Source of the DNA: Streptomyces olivochromogenes | GTDB taxonomy: Bacteria; Actinomycetota; Actinomycetes; Streptomycetales; Streptomycetaceae | Direction of reading: 5' to 3' | NCBI RefSeq assembly: GCF_021538895.1 | Contig: NZ_JADDRL010000034.1 | Coordinates: 21,871 to 85,870, forward strand | Length of the DNA stretch: 64,000 nucleotides | Part shown: in pieces, positions 1-8,624 of the stretch | How positions within the stretch are numbered: position 1 is the first letter of the stretch | How the letters are laid out: every line of letters starts with the position of its first letter | Notes under the pieces: generated by a model | What the model was told of the DNA's origin: nothing | Database searches by the model: none | Seen by the model: only the letters and a program-made list of their open reading frames with translations | Position numbers and translations under genes: made by a program

Positions 1-258
1 CACCCCGACACCCTGGTCAGCCGGCGGGAGGTCGCGGTGGGCCTGGGCTGGCTCGGCCGCTGGCCGGACGCGCTCGCCGAGTACCGCCGCGTCGCCACCG
101 CCCGTGAGCGCGTGCTCGGCGCCGACCACCCCGACACCCTCGCCAGCCGCAACGACGAGGCCCACTGCCTGGAACAGCTCGGCCGCGGCGCCGAGGCCGA
201 CGAGCTGTACCGCAGGGTGGCGGTACTGCGCCGGCAGCGGGCGTCCGGCGGCCGGTGA
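1..258 (+). CDS. TPR-repeat protein, C-terminal fragment (5' end outside window)
   Basis: The open frame runs in from the left edge and stops at TGA 256-258, so only about 85 C-terminal residues are visible. They hold two copies of a roughly 42-residue repeat with the LGxDHPDTLxSR signature, followed by a degraded last helix. This is the TPR_10/TPR_12 type found at the C-terminus of large actinobacterial NB-ARC or kinase-TPR signalling proteins. What lies N-terminal cannot be seen, so no function is assigned. It is co-directional with the subtilase gene 276 bp downstream. A short GC hairpin directly after the stop may separate the two transcription units. Confidence 0.8.
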   Translation, partial: HPDTLVSRREVAVGLGWLGRWPDALAEYRRVATARERVLGADHPDTLASRNDEAHCLEQLGRGAEADELYRRVAVLRRQRASGGR

Positions 259-260
259 GA

Positions 261-278
261 CACCCGTCCCGACGGGTG
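261..278 (+). terminator. Short GC hairpin after the TPR gene
   Basis: CACCCGTC at 261-268 is followed after two bases by its exact complement at 271-278. It folds as a 7-bp stem with a 4-nt loop, starting 2 nt past the stop codon. No T-tract follows, which is usual for Streptomyces hairpin terminators. It could instead be a protein-binding palindrome. Confidence 0.4.
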
Positions 279-534
279 CATCACGCGCCCTGACCCGCTT
301 CCCCCGCACGGCGTCCGGGCTGCCGCTGGCATGTGCCCGGGGTATTTCGCCTGATTGGCGGTGCCCAGAGCCGTGCCCGGCCTGAGAGCGTGGCGCCTGT
401 CCCGGTGGAGTCAGCCCCGGTGACCGGCCACTCGGCCACCGGTGAGATCCCTCCCCCCCACACACACAGGCGTCGCCCGCGCCGGTTTCCCCTCTTCGGC
501 CCCGCGACCGCCCGCACAGCACCAGGAGTCAAAC

Positions 535-1887
535 GTGCGTGTCATGATCCAGATGCGTCCCGCGCCCGATGTGGTCGAGGCCGTCATCGATCCCTCCGTC
601 AGAACCACCGCCGCCGACGTCGCCGGCCCGATCCCCGGCGTCGCGCTGGACCCGGACTACGAGCCCGTGCCGGTGCCCCGGCCCCAGCCCGCCGCACCGG
701 GCGGCGACCCCCTGTCCCTGGAGTCCATGACCTTCTCCATGACCCCGGAGCGGGCCACCGTCCTCGTGCGCGGCGAGATCCAGGACTACGACGTGGCCAG
801 CCGCTACGCGATGCTCGGCCTCGCCCGCCCGGACATCGTCGCCATCTCCTCCGACCCGGTCATCGAGTCCATGCCGACCTGCGGCGGCGACGGCCCGGTG
901 GGGGACTGGCACGACGTCCAGAACAAGCTGACCGACCACCTGAAGTCGGAGGGCATGGACGGCGAGGGCGTCGCCCTGGCCATCCTCGACACGGGCATCA
1001 ACGTCGCCCACGTGTCCGAGGTGCTCGGCCAGCCGGTCACCGTCGACGAGAGCCGCAGCTGGAAGCCCTCCGGGGTCACCGGCAACTTCGGCCAGTTCCC
1101 GGTGGACCACGGCTCGATGTGCGCCTTCGACACCCGGATCACCGCCCCGCGGGCCACGCTCCTCGACCTGCCCGTGCTGCTGTCGACGAAGCCCGTCATC
1201 CTCGGGCTGCTCTCCGACGCCGTCGCGGCCTTCGCGCACCTGCGCAACGTGCTGGACGCGATGCCGCAGGAACAGCGCGCGCTCGTGGTCAGCAACAGCT
1301 GGGGCTCCTTCAAGCCCACCTGGGACTTCCCGCCCGGTCACCCCGGTAACTACTCGGACAACCCCGCGCACCCCTTCAACCTGTCCGTCAGCGCCCTCGA
1401 ACAGGCCGGGGCGGACATCCTGTTCGCGGCCGGCAACTGCGGCCGGGAGTGCCCCGACGGCCGCTGCGGCTTCCCCGACCGCCCCATCAACGGGGCCAAC
1501 TCGCACCCCCGCGTCCTGTCCGTGGGCGGCGTCGACACCCGGGGCGCCCGGGTCGGCTACTCCTCCCAGGGCCCCGGACGGCTCAGCCGACGCAAGCCGG
1601 ACATCTGCACGTACACCCACTTCGCCGGATCCAAGGCGTTCGGCCCGAACGAGCCGGACTCCGGGACCTCGGCGGCCACCCCCGTCGCGGCCGGTGTCGT
1701 GGCCGCGATCCGCTCCCAGCTGCCGGTCGGCGAACTCTCCCCGGCCGAGATGCGCACGCTGCTCCGCCGAACGGCCGACGACCTCGGGATGGCCGGCTAC
1801 GACTTCGACTACGGCTACGGCACGATCGACGCGGCGGCCATCGTCGAGGCGGTGCGCCGGCGCAGGAAGAACGGCCGTCATCACTGA
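535..1887 (+). CDS. Subtilisin-type serine peptidase (S8), no export signal seen
   Basis: A 450-residue S8 peptidase. The catalytic triad is readable: Asp152 in ILDTGIN, His192 in VDHGSM and Ser379 in SGTSAATPVA, with oxyanion Asn301 in AAGNCG. Residues about 60-110 look like an I9-type propeptide, ending just before the catalytic core. No Sec or Tat signal is visible, so it is probably cytoplasmic or released in an unusual way, unlike typical secreted subtilases. I chose GTG 535 because AGGAG lies at 524-528; ATG 544 is the alternative. The small gene starting 9 nt downstream is translationally coupled, its ribosome site overlapping this stop codon, and is a candidate inhibitor or folding partner. 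Physiological substrate unknown. Confidence 0.9.
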   Translation: MRVMIQMRPAPDVVEAVIDPSVRTTAADVAGPIPGVALDPDYEPVPVPRPQPAAPGGDPLSLESMTFSMTPERATVLVRGEIQDYDVASRYAMLGLARPDIVAISSDPVIESMPTCGGDGPVGDWHDVQNKLTDHLKSEGMDGEGVALAILDTGINVAHVSEVLGQPVTVDESRSWKPSGVTGNFGQFPVDHGSMCAFDTRITAPRATLLDLPVLLSTKPVILGLLSDAVAAFAHLRNVLDAMPQEQRALVVSNSWGSFKPTWDFPPGHPGNYSDNPAHPFNLSVSALEQAGADILFAAGNCGRECPDGRCGFPDRPINGANSHPRVLSVGGVDTRGARVGYSSQGPGRLSRRKPDICTYTHFAGSKAFGPNEPDSGTSAATPVAAGVVAAIRSQLPVGELSPAEMRTLLRRTADDLGMAGYDFDYGYGTIDAAAIVEAVRRRRKNGRHH

Positions 1888-1896
1888 GGAGCAGCC

Positions 1897-2187
1897 ATGA
1901 CCCAGGGTCCCGTCGTCCTCGTCACGGTGACGCTGCCGGCCGGGGCGACGCTCGGCGACGCCCTGCGCCGGTACGACCTCACCCCTGACCAGGTCGACCA
2001 GGAGTACGGACTCGTGTCCGTGGATCCGGCCCAGGGTCTGTACGCCCTGCTGGTCACCGCCGACGCCGCCGAGCGCATCACGGGCACTCCCGGCACCCCC
2101 GGCGCGGCGGGCCCGTACGCCAATCCGAGCATCGAGCCGTACGGCCCGCCGCAGCCGGGACCCGCCCGCGGCGACGACGAAGGGTGA
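1897..2187 (+). CDS. Small protein coupled to the S8 peptidase, possible I9-like inhibitor/chaperone
   Basis: A 96-residue protein. Its first 65 residues alternate strand-helix-strand patterns (VVLVTVTLPAG, a helix, YGLVSVDP, YALLVTAD), compatible with the ferredoxin-like fold of I9 propeptides and inhibitors. The last 30 residues are Pro/Gly-rich and probably disordered. The site GAGGAG at 1886-1891 overlaps the stop of the peptidase gene, so the two are made together. By analogy with subtilase propeptides acting in trans it may fold or silence the protease. That role is inference from fold impression and position; no family was recognised with certainty. Confidence 0.7.
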   Translation: MTQGPVVLVTVTLPAGATLGDALRRYDLTPDQVDQEYGLVSVDPAQGLYALLVTADAAERITGTPGTPGAAGPYANPSIEPYGPPQPGPARGDDEG

Positions 2188-2278
2188 CCGGCCCGCCCGC
2201 GGGCCCGGCCGATCATGGCCGGGCCCCCGGGCGCACCGTGCTCTCGCCAGCGCGGATCATCGCGTGTTACCAAGAACC

Positions 2279-3853
2279 ATGCCTGCACACGAGGGAAACC
2301 GGACGTACGACGCCGTGATCGTCGGCGGTGGCCACAACGGCCTGGTCGCCGCCGCCTACCTGGCCCGGGCCGGACGGTCCGTGCTGGTCCTGGAACGGCT
2401 GGACCACACCGGCGGCGCGGCCGTCTCGACGCGACCCTTCGCCGGGGTGGAAGCCCGGCTGTCCCGCTACTCCTATCTGGTCAGCCTGCTGCCGCAGAAG
2501 ATCGTGCGCGACCTCGGCCTGGACTTCCGTGTCCGGGGCCGCACCATCTCCTCGTACACCCCGGTGGAGCGGGACGGCCGTCCCACGGGGCTGCTCGTCG
2601 GTGGCGGGGAGGGACGCACCCGCGAGGCCTTCGCCCGGCTGACCGGCGGCGAGCGCGAGTACGCGTCCTGGCAGCGCTTCTACGCCATGACGACCCGGGT
2701 CGCCGAGCGCGTCTTCCCCACCCTCACCGAACCCCTGCCCACGCGCGAGGAACTGCGCCGTCGCGTCGACGACGAGGACGCCTGGCAGGACTTGTTCGAG
2801 CGGCCGATCGGCGCCGCGATCGAGGAGAACTTCACCGACGACCTGGTGCGGGGCGTGGTCCTCACCGACGCCCTCATCGGCACCTTCGCCGACGCGCACG
2901 ACGCCTCCCTGCGGCAGAACCGCTGCTTCCTCTACCACGTCATCGGCGGCGGCACCGGCGCCTGGGACGTGCCGGTCGGCGGCATGGGCGCCCTGACCGA
3001 CGCGCTGGCCGCCGCCGCACGGGCCGCCGGCGCGGTGATCGCCACCGGTCACGAGGCGCTGCGTATCGAGACGGACGGGCGGACGGCCGAGATCACCTAC
3101 CGCACCGCCGACGGCGAGGGCGTCGCCGCCGCCCGGCACGTCCTGGTGAACGCCTCCCCGCAGGAACTGGCCGCCCTCACCGGCGACGAGGCGCCCACGC
3201 CCACCGAGGGCGCCCAGCTCAAGGTGAACATGCTCCTCAAGCGGCTGCCCCGGCTGCGGGACACCTCCGTCGACCCGAGGGAGGCGTTCGCCGGCACCTT
3301 CCACATCGCCGAGGGATACGGCCAACTGGCCGCCGCCCACGCCCAGGCCGCGTCCGGCGAGCTGCCCGCCGCGCCGCCCTCCGAGATCTACTGCCACTCC
3401 CTGACCGACCCCACGATCCTCGGCCCGGAACTGGTCGAACGCGGCTACCAGACCCTCACCCTGTTCGGCCTGCACACGCCCGCCCGGCTCTTCGCCCGGG
3501 ACAACGACGCCGTACGCGACGCGCTCCTGAAGTCCACACTCGCCCAGCTCGACGTCCACCTCGCCGAACCGCTCGCCGACTGTCTGGCCACCGACGCCGA
3601 CGGCCGCCCCTGCATCGAGGCGAAGACCCCGCTGGACCTCGAACGCGACCTGCGCCTGCCCGGCGGCAACATCTTCCACCGAGACCTCGCCTGGCCGTAC
3701 GCCCAGGAGGACACCGGCCGCTGGGGCGTGGAGACCCGGCACGCCAACGTCCTGCTGTGCGGGGCGGGCGCGGTGCGCGGCGGAGGGGTGAGCGGGGTGC
3801 CGGGGCACAACGCGGCGATGGCGGTACTGGAGCCCGCCGCGCCCACGGACTGA
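2279..3853 (+). CDS. FAD-dependent oxidoreductase of the phytoene desaturase/PYROXD2-like family
   Basis: A 524-residue flavoprotein. The N-terminal dinucleotide-binding fold is clear (VIVGGGHNGLVAAAYLARAG, about residues 11-30, then the acidic end of strand 2 in LVLER). The C-terminal FAD motif GAGAVRGGGVSGVPGHNAA is near residue 500. This pattern is that of CrtI-like desaturases and PYROXD2-like oxidoreductases. No other carotenoid gene is nearby, so the substrate is unknown. ATG 2279 was chosen for its usual MPAHEG-type start. An upstream GTG 2264 would make the second codon TTA and has no better ribosome site. It converges on the serine hydrolase gene with a 29-bp gap. Confidence 0.85.
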   Translation: MPAHEGNRTYDAVIVGGGHNGLVAAAYLARAGRSVLVLERLDHTGGAAVSTRPFAGVEARLSRYSYLVSLLPQKIVRDLGLDFRVRGRTISSYTPVERDGRPTGLLVGGGEGRTREAFARLTGGEREYASWQRFYAMTTRVAERVFPTLTEPLPTREELRRRVDDEDAWQDLFERPIGAAIEENFTDDLVRGVVLTDALIGTFADAHDASLRQNRCFLYHVIGGGTGAWDVPVGGMGALTDALAAAARAAGAVIATGHEALRIETDGRTAEITYRTADGEGVAAARHVLVNASPQELAALTGDEAPTPTEGAQLKVNMLLKRLPRLRDTSVDPREAFAGTFHIAEGYGQLAAAHAQAASGELPAAPPSEIYCHSLTDPTILGPELVERGYQTLTLFGLHTPARLFARDNDAVRDALLKSTLAQLDVHLAEPLADCLATDADGRPCIEAKTPLDLERDLRLPGGNIFHRDLAWPYAQEDTGRWGVETRHANVLLCGAGAVRGGGVSGVPGHNAAMAVLEPAAPTD

Positions 3854-3882
3854 TCGCCGACGGCCTTGCCGCCGGACAGGAC

Positions 3883-5685
3883 CTAGTCGGCCGACGGCTC
3901 CCAGCCGACGGGCACGAGGCGCGCCCCGTCCGTCGGGCGCGCCTCGTCGAACACCACCGTGTCGCCCGCCTCCACCCGCAGGGCGTCCACGTACACGCCC
4001 CGGCCGACATAGAGCCGGTCGGTCGTGCCGCGCCAGCGGAGGGCGAGGTGCCGGTCGGCCGGGAGCTCGGCGGTCAGCCGGTGCCAGACGCGCCCGGACC
4101 AGCCCGTGACGGTGCCGGCCGGGTGGTCCTGCGGGGCCTCGCCGTGCCGGACGGTCGTGAAGGGGACCGGCCGCCAGGTGGCGCCGTCGTCCGTGGAGGA
4201 CTCCAGGGCGAGCAGGTCCGAGCGGGGCTCGGTGTCCCACCACAGGGCGCAGCGCAGGCGGGCGGCGCCGGCGGAGGTGTCGAGCGCCGGCAGGGTGAGC
4301 GTCGCGGTCGTGGCGTTCACCATGCCCGTGAACCAGGCCGTACGGCCGCGCGCCGGGTGGACGGGCACGGCACGCGCCAGGTTGTTGCCCGCGGCCACCC
4401 GGGGAGCGGAGCCGGAGCGCCAACCGCGCACCGGATGCACCGAGTTGCCGAGCACGACGAGGAAGGAGTCGGTCGACGGGTCGAGGACCAGCGAGGTTCC
4501 GGTGAAACCGGTGTGGCCCGCCGTGCGCGGGGTGGCCATCGCGCCCATGTACCAGTGCTGGTAGAGCTCGAAGCCGAGCCCGTGCTCGTCACCGGGGAAG
4601 GCGGTGTTGAAGTCGGTGAACATCAGCTCCACCGACTCCGGCCGAAGGATGCGCGCCCGGCCGTAGGCGCCGCCGTTGAGCAGGGTGCGGCCGAGTACGG
4701 CGAGGTCCCACGCGCAGGAGAACACCCCGGCGTGCCCCGCGACACCGCCGAGGCTGTACGCGTTCTCGTCGTGCACCTCGCCCCACACCAGTCCGCGGTC
4801 GAGCCCCGACCACGGCCTGCGCGCGTCCTCGGTCGCCGCGATCCCGGGCTTCCAGGAGGCGGGCGGGTTGTAGCGGGTGCGGCGCAGGCCGAGCGGGGCG
4901 GTGATGTCGTCGTGGAGGAGGACGTCCAGGGTGCGGCCGGTGATCCGCTCCAGCACCAGCTGGAGGGAGATCAGGTTCAGGTCCGAGTAGAGGTAGGCGG
5001 TGCCGGGCGGATTGAGCGGCGCCTCGTCGTAGATCAGGCGCAGCTTCGCCTCGTGCGTCGGCGCGTTGTACAGCGGGATCCAGGGGCGGAAGCCCGAGGT
5101 GTGGGTGAGCAGTTGACGAATCGTCATGCCCTGCTTGCCCGCGGCCCCGAATTCCGGGACGTACGAGGCGACCGGCGCCTCCAGCTCCAGGGCGCCCCGC
5201 TCCAGCTGCCGCACGGCGAGCAGCGAGGTGAACAGCTTGGAGACGGAGGCCAGGTCGAAGACCGTGTCCTCGGCCATGGGGATCTGCCCCTCGGCCGGGA
5301 ACTCGACGCCGGTGTCGGTCTTCTCGTCGTACGCCACGTAGCGCACCGCCATGCCGATGGGCCGGTGCAGGGCCACGGTGCCGCCGCGCCCGGCGAGCAG
5401 TACGGCGCCCGCGTACCAGGGGTGTTTGGGGGACGGGCCGAGGAACGTCTCGGCGTCCGTGACGAGTTGCCGCAGGTGCGGGGCGAGGAGTCCGGCGCGC
5501 TCCGGTGTGCCGTGGCGCAGGGTGGGGTGGCCGGACGCGGACTTCGGCGCCGCCGCGGCGGCGGGGCCGGCCGGGAAGGGGGCGAGCGTCAGCGCGCCGC
5601 CCAGGGCCAGGGCGGCACGGCCCAGTTGGCGGCGTGTCGGCCCGCGGCCGTCGCCCGTGTCCCGGTCCGCCGCGTCTTCGGCCAT
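3883..5685 (-). CDS. Tat-exported serine hydrolase (class C beta-lactamase fold)
   Basis: A 600-residue protein. A twin-arginine signal (RRQLGRAALALGGALTL, residues about 18-34) is followed by an Ala-rich cleavage region. The penicillin-binding/beta-lactamase fold shows Ser147-x-x-Lys150 in ASVSK, a YSD variant of the YxN motif in YLYSDLN, and an HTG triad in TGHTGFTG. This is the pattern of secreted esterase or D-aminopeptidase-like hydrolases rather than true resistance enzymes. The last 150 residues form a separate beta-rich domain resembling accessory carbohydrate-binding-type modules. The start at 5685 has GGAGG about 7 nt upstream; frames reading further upstream lack a signal peptide. 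Likely acts outside the cell on peptide or ester bonds; substrate unknown. Confidence 0.87.
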   Translation of the reverse strand: MAEDAADRDTGDGRGPTRRQLGRAALALGGALTLAPFPAGPAAAAAPKSASGHPTLRHGTPERAGLLAPHLRQLVTDAETFLGPSPKHPWYAGAVLLAGRGGTVALHRPIGMAVRYVAYDEKTDTGVEFPAEGQIPMAEDTVFDLASVSKLFTSLLAVRQLERGALELEAPVASYVPEFGAAGKQGMTIRQLLTHTSGFRPWIPLYNAPTHEAKLRLIYDEAPLNPPGTAYLYSDLNLISLQLVLERITGRTLDVLLHDDITAPLGLRRTRYNPPASWKPGIAATEDARRPWSGLDRGLVWGEVHDENAYSLGGVAGHAGVFSCAWDLAVLGRTLLNGGAYGRARILRPESVELMFTDFNTAFPGDEHGLGFELYQHWYMGAMATPRTAGHTGFTGTSLVLDPSTDSFLVVLGNSVHPVRGWRSGSAPRVAAGNNLARAVPVHPARGRTAWFTGMVNATTATLTLPALDTSAGAARLRCALWWDTEPRSDLLALESSTDDGATWRPVPFTTVRHGEAPQDHPAGTVTGWSGRVWHRLTAELPADRHLALRWRGTTDRLYVGRGVYVDALRVEAGDTVVFDEARPTDGARLVPVGWEPSAD

Positions 5686-5828
5686 CGAGGAGCCTCCCGT
5701 CGTAGCGCCGCTGAAACCCTCGTGCCGCCTGTGCAGGGTGTCAACAGGGCCGCCCTGAAGTCGACGTGAAGTCGCCGCCCGGACCGCCGCCCGCGACATC
5801 CGGCGGCGCGTCGCCCGGACCGCAGAAA

Positions 5829-5845
5829 TCTGACGGTGTATCAGA
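5829..5845. promoter_or_regulatory. 17-bp operator-like palindrome upstream of the nitronate monooxygenase operon
   Basis: TCTGACGGTGTATCAGA has near-perfect 6-bp arms around a 5-bp centre, 43 bp upstream of the ATG at 5888. The same element (TCTGACTGCCTGTCAGA), also preceded by AGAAA, occurs at 20011-20027 in the divergent promoter of the second acyl-CoA operon. Recurrence at two functionally linked promoters supports a shared repressor site, probably of TetR type. The regulator gene is not in the window. Confidence 0.6.
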
Positions 5846-5887
5846 ATAGGCCTTCCGTCGTCCGGAGGACTGCGGCATCCTGCGCCC

Positions 5888-6997
5888 ATGCAGACGGAGC
5901 TGAGCAAGCAACTGGGAGTCGAGCACGCCGTCTTCGGCTTCACGCCGTTCCCCGCCGTCGCCGCGGCCATCAGCCGGGCCGGCGGCTTCGGAGTGCTCGG
6001 CGCGGTCCGCTACACGGCCCCCGACGACCTCAAACGCGACCTCGACTGGATCGAGGCGCACGCCGAGGGCAGGCCCTACGGGCTGGACGTCGTGATGCCC
6101 GCCAAGAAGGTCGAGGGCGTGACCGAGGCCGACGTGGAGGCGATGATCCCCGAGGGGCACCGGGCGTTCGTCCAGGAGACCCTCACCAAGTACGGCGTGC
6201 CCGAGCTGGCGCGGGGGGAGGCCTCCGGCTGGCGCATCACCGGCTGGATGGAGCAGGTGGCCCGCACCCAGCTCGACGTCGCCTTCGACTATCCGATCAA
6301 GCTGCTCGCCAACGCCCTCGGCTCCCCGCCCGCCGACATCGTGGCCCGCGCCCACGACCGGGGCGTGCTCGTCGCGGCGCTCGCGGGCAGCGCCCGGCAC
6401 GCCCGCAAGCACCAGGAGGCGGCCATCGACATCGTCGTGGCCCAGGGCTACGAGGCCGGCGGCCACACGGGCGAGATCGCCTCCATGGTGCTGACACCCG
6501 AGGTCGTCGAGGCCGTCGACCCGCTGCCCGTACTGGCGGCGGGCGGCATCGGCAGCGGACAGCAGGTGGCCGCGGCCCTCGCGCTCGGCGCCCAGGGAGT
6601 GTGGCTGGGCTCCCTGTGGCTGACCACGACCGAGGCCGAGCTCCACTCGCCCGCCCTGACCCGCAAACTCCTCGCCGCAGGGTCCGGCGACACCGTCCGC
6701 TCCCGGGCCCTGACCGGGAAGCCGGCCCGCCAGCTGCGCACCGAATGGACCGACGCCTGGGACGACCCCGGCGGGCCCGGCACCCTCCCGATGCCCCTGC
6801 AGGGCCTGCTGGTCGCCGAGGCCGTCTCGCGCATCCAGAAGTACGAGGTCGAGCCGCTGCTCGGCACACCCGTCGGTCAGATCGTCGGCCGGATGACCAG
6901 CGAACGCAGCGTCCGGGCCGTCTTCGACGACCTCACCCGCGGCTTCGAGGAAGCCGTGGACCGTATCAACCGCATCGCCGGAAGGAGCGGCCAGTGA
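5888..6997 (+). CDS. Nitronate monooxygenase-type flavoprotein
   Basis: A 369-residue TIM-barrel FMN enzyme of the nitronate monooxygenase (2-nitropropane dioxygenase) family. Diagnostic parts are the N-terminal hydrophobic strand and FTPFPAVAAAISRAGGFGVLG, the GYEAGGHTGE segment around residue 190 that carries the conserved His, and the phosphate-binding strand VLAAGGIGSG near residue 216. Its stop overlaps the start of the acyl-CoA ligase gene. Family members next to FadD genes often act as flavin oxidases on acyl or enoyl substrates rather than on nitroalkanes; that is inference here. A palindrome in the promoter suggests co-regulation with the operon beginning at 20092. Confidence 0.88.
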   Translation: MQTELSKQLGVEHAVFGFTPFPAVAAAISRAGGFGVLGAVRYTAPDDLKRDLDWIEAHAEGRPYGLDVVMPAKKVEGVTEADVEAMIPEGHRAFVQETLTKYGVPELARGEASGWRITGWMEQVARTQLDVAFDYPIKLLANALGSPPADIVARAHDRGVLVAALAGSARHARKHQEAAIDIVVAQGYEAGGHTGEIASMVLTPEVVEAVDPLPVLAAGGIGSGQQVAAALALGAQGVWLGSLWLTTTEAELHSPALTRKLLAAGSGDTVRSRALTGKPARQLRTEWTDAWDDPGGPGTLPMPLQGLLVAEAVSRIQKYEVEPLLGTPVGQIVGRMTSERSVRAVFDDLTRGFEEAVDRINRIAGRSGQ

Positions 6998-8544
6998 GCA
7001 CACCCCCCACCGGCTTCTGGGCCCAGGCCACCGAGGACCCCGACCGCGGCGTCCTCGTCGCCCCCGACGGCGAGGAGTGGACCGCCGGACGACTGCACGC
7101 CGCCGCCAACCGGCTCGTGCACGGCCTGCGCGCCGCGGGCCTGGAACGCGGCGACGCGTTCGCCGTCGTCCTGCCCAACGGCGTCGAGTTCTTCACGGCG
7201 TATCTCGCCGCCTCCCAGGCCGGGTTCTATCTCGTCCCGGTCAACCACCACCTGGTCGGACCGGAGATCGCCTGGATCGTCTCCGACTCCGGCGCCAAGG
7301 TGCTCGTCGCGCACGAGCGGTTCGCGGAGCCCGCCCGGCACGCCGCCGACGAGGCGGGACTCCCGGCGACGCACCGGTACGCCGTCGGCACGGTCGAGGG
7401 CTTCAGGCCGTACGCCGAACTCCTTGACGGACAACCGGACTCCGCGCCCGCCGACCGCACCCTCGGCTGGGTCATGAACTACACCTCGGGCACCACCGGC
7501 CGCCCGCGCGGCATCCGGCGCCCGCTGCCCGGAAAGGCCCCCGAAGAGTCCTACCTCGGTGGCTTCCTCGGCATCTTCGGCATCAAGCCCTTCGACGACA
7601 ACGTGCACCTCGTCTGCTCACCGCTGTACCACACGGCCGTCCTGCAGTTCGCGGGCGCGTCGCTGCACATCGGCCACCGGCTGGTGCTGATGGACAAGTG
7701 GACGCCCGAGGAGATGCTCCGCCTCATCGACACCCACGACTGCACGCACACCCATATGGTCCCGACCCAGTTCCACCGGCTCCTCGCCCTGCCGCAGGAC
7801 ACCAGGCAGGCGTACGACGTCTCGTCCATGCGGCACGCCATCCACGGCGCCGCCCCCTGCCCCGACCATGTGAAGCGGGCCATGATCGACTGGTGGGGCC
7901 ACTGCGTGGAGGAGTACTACGCGGCCAGCGAGGGCGGCGGGGCCTTCGCGACCGCCGAGGACTGGCTGAAGAAGCCCGGCACCGTCGGCAAGGCCTGGCC
8001 GATCAGCGAACTCGCGATCTTCGACGACGACGGCAACCGGCTCCCGCCCGGCGAACTCGGCACCGTCTACCTGAAGATGAACACCGGCGGCTTCTCGTAC
8101 CACAAGGACGAGGCCAAGACGAAGAAGAACCGCATCGGCGACTTCTTCACCGTCGGCGACCTCGGATACCTCGACGAGGACGGCTACCTCTTCCTCCGCG
8201 ACCGCAAGATCGACATGATCATCTCGGGCGGGGTCAACATCTACCCCGCCGAGATCGAGTCCGCCCTGCTCGCCCACCCCGCCGTCGCCGACGCCGCCGC
8301 CTTCGGCATCCCGCACGACGACTGGGGCGAGGAGGTCAAGGCGGTCGTGGAGCCCGCGCCGGGCCACGAACCCGGGCCCGACCTGGCCGCCGCGCTGCTC
8401 GCCCACTGCGCCGGACAGCTCGCCGGGTACAAGCGCCCCAAGAGCGTCGACTTCATCGCCGAGATGCCCCGCGACCCCAACGGAAAGCTGTACAAGCGAC
8501 GCCTGCGGGACCCGTACTGGGAGGGCCGCACCCGCCCGGTGTGA
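6994..8544 (+). CDS. Acyl-CoA synthetase (FadD-like, ANL superfamily)
   Basis: A 516-residue adenylate-forming ligase. The P-loop YTSGTTGRPRG is near residue 165. The hinge region GDLGYLDEDGYLFLRDRKIDMI and the GGVNIYPAEIE motif lie near 390-420. The C-terminal catalytic Lys is in PNGKLYKRRLRD. It activates a carboxylic acid to the acyl-AMP and then the CoA thioester in the cytoplasm. The GTG at 6994 overlaps the previous stop codon and has AAGGAG at 6982-6987, so it is translationally coupled to the monooxygenase. The chain length preferred cannot be read from sequence. The neighbouring oxidase and a second ligase suggest breakdown of an unusual acyl substrate. Confidence 0.9.
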   Translation: MSTPPTGFWAQATEDPDRGVLVAPDGEEWTAGRLHAAANRLVHGLRAAGLERGDAFAVVLPNGVEFFTAYLAASQAGFYLVPVNHHLVGPEIAWIVSDSGAKVLVAHERFAEPARHAADEAGLPATHRYAVGTVEGFRPYAELLDGQPDSAPADRTLGWVMNYTSGTTGRPRGIRRPLPGKAPEESYLGGFLGIFGIKPFDDNVHLVCSPLYHTAVLQFAGASLHIGHRLVLMDKWTPEEMLRLIDTHDCTHTHMVPTQFHRLLALPQDTRQAYDVSSMRHAIHGAAPCPDHVKRAMIDWWGHCVEEYYAASEGGGAFATAEDWLKKPGTVGKAWPISELAIFDDDGNRLPPGELGTVYLKMNTGGFSYHKDEAKTKKNRIGDFFTVGDLGYLDEDGYLFLRDRKIDMIISGGVNIYPAEIESALLAHPAVADAAAFGIPHDDWGEEVKAVVEPAPGHEPGPDLAAALLAHCAGQLAGYKRPKSVDFIAEMPRDPNGKLYKRRLRDPYWEGRTRPV

Positions 8545-8546
8545 TC

Positions 8547-8609
8547 GTCCGCCGCGCAGCCCCTGGCAGCCAGTGGCCCCGGGTCCTTGACCTCGCCCGC
8601 GCGGCGGAC
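8547..8609 (+). terminator. Long-stem hairpin between two acyl-CoA ligase genes
   Basis: GTCCGCCGCGC at 8547-8557 is exactly complementary to GCGCGGCGGAC at 8599-8609, an 11-bp all-match stem closing a 41-nt loop that can form a small inner hairpin. It starts 3 nt after one stop and ends 15 nt before the next ATG. It may be a terminator or attenuator dividing the two ligase genes. Confidence 0.45.
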
Positions 8610-8624
8610 AGAGGATCATGTGTC

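Noticed and set aside
2264..2278. Upstream GTG start for the FAD oxidoreductase, with a TTA second codon
   Set aside because: No ribosome site and no added conserved sequence; ATG 2279 gives the usual start, so bldA control of this gene is not claimed.
3883..5685. Beta-lactamase resistance gene
   Set aside because: The SxxK/YSD/HTG pattern and extra C-terminal domain fit secreted serine hydrolases; resistance activity cannot be claimed.
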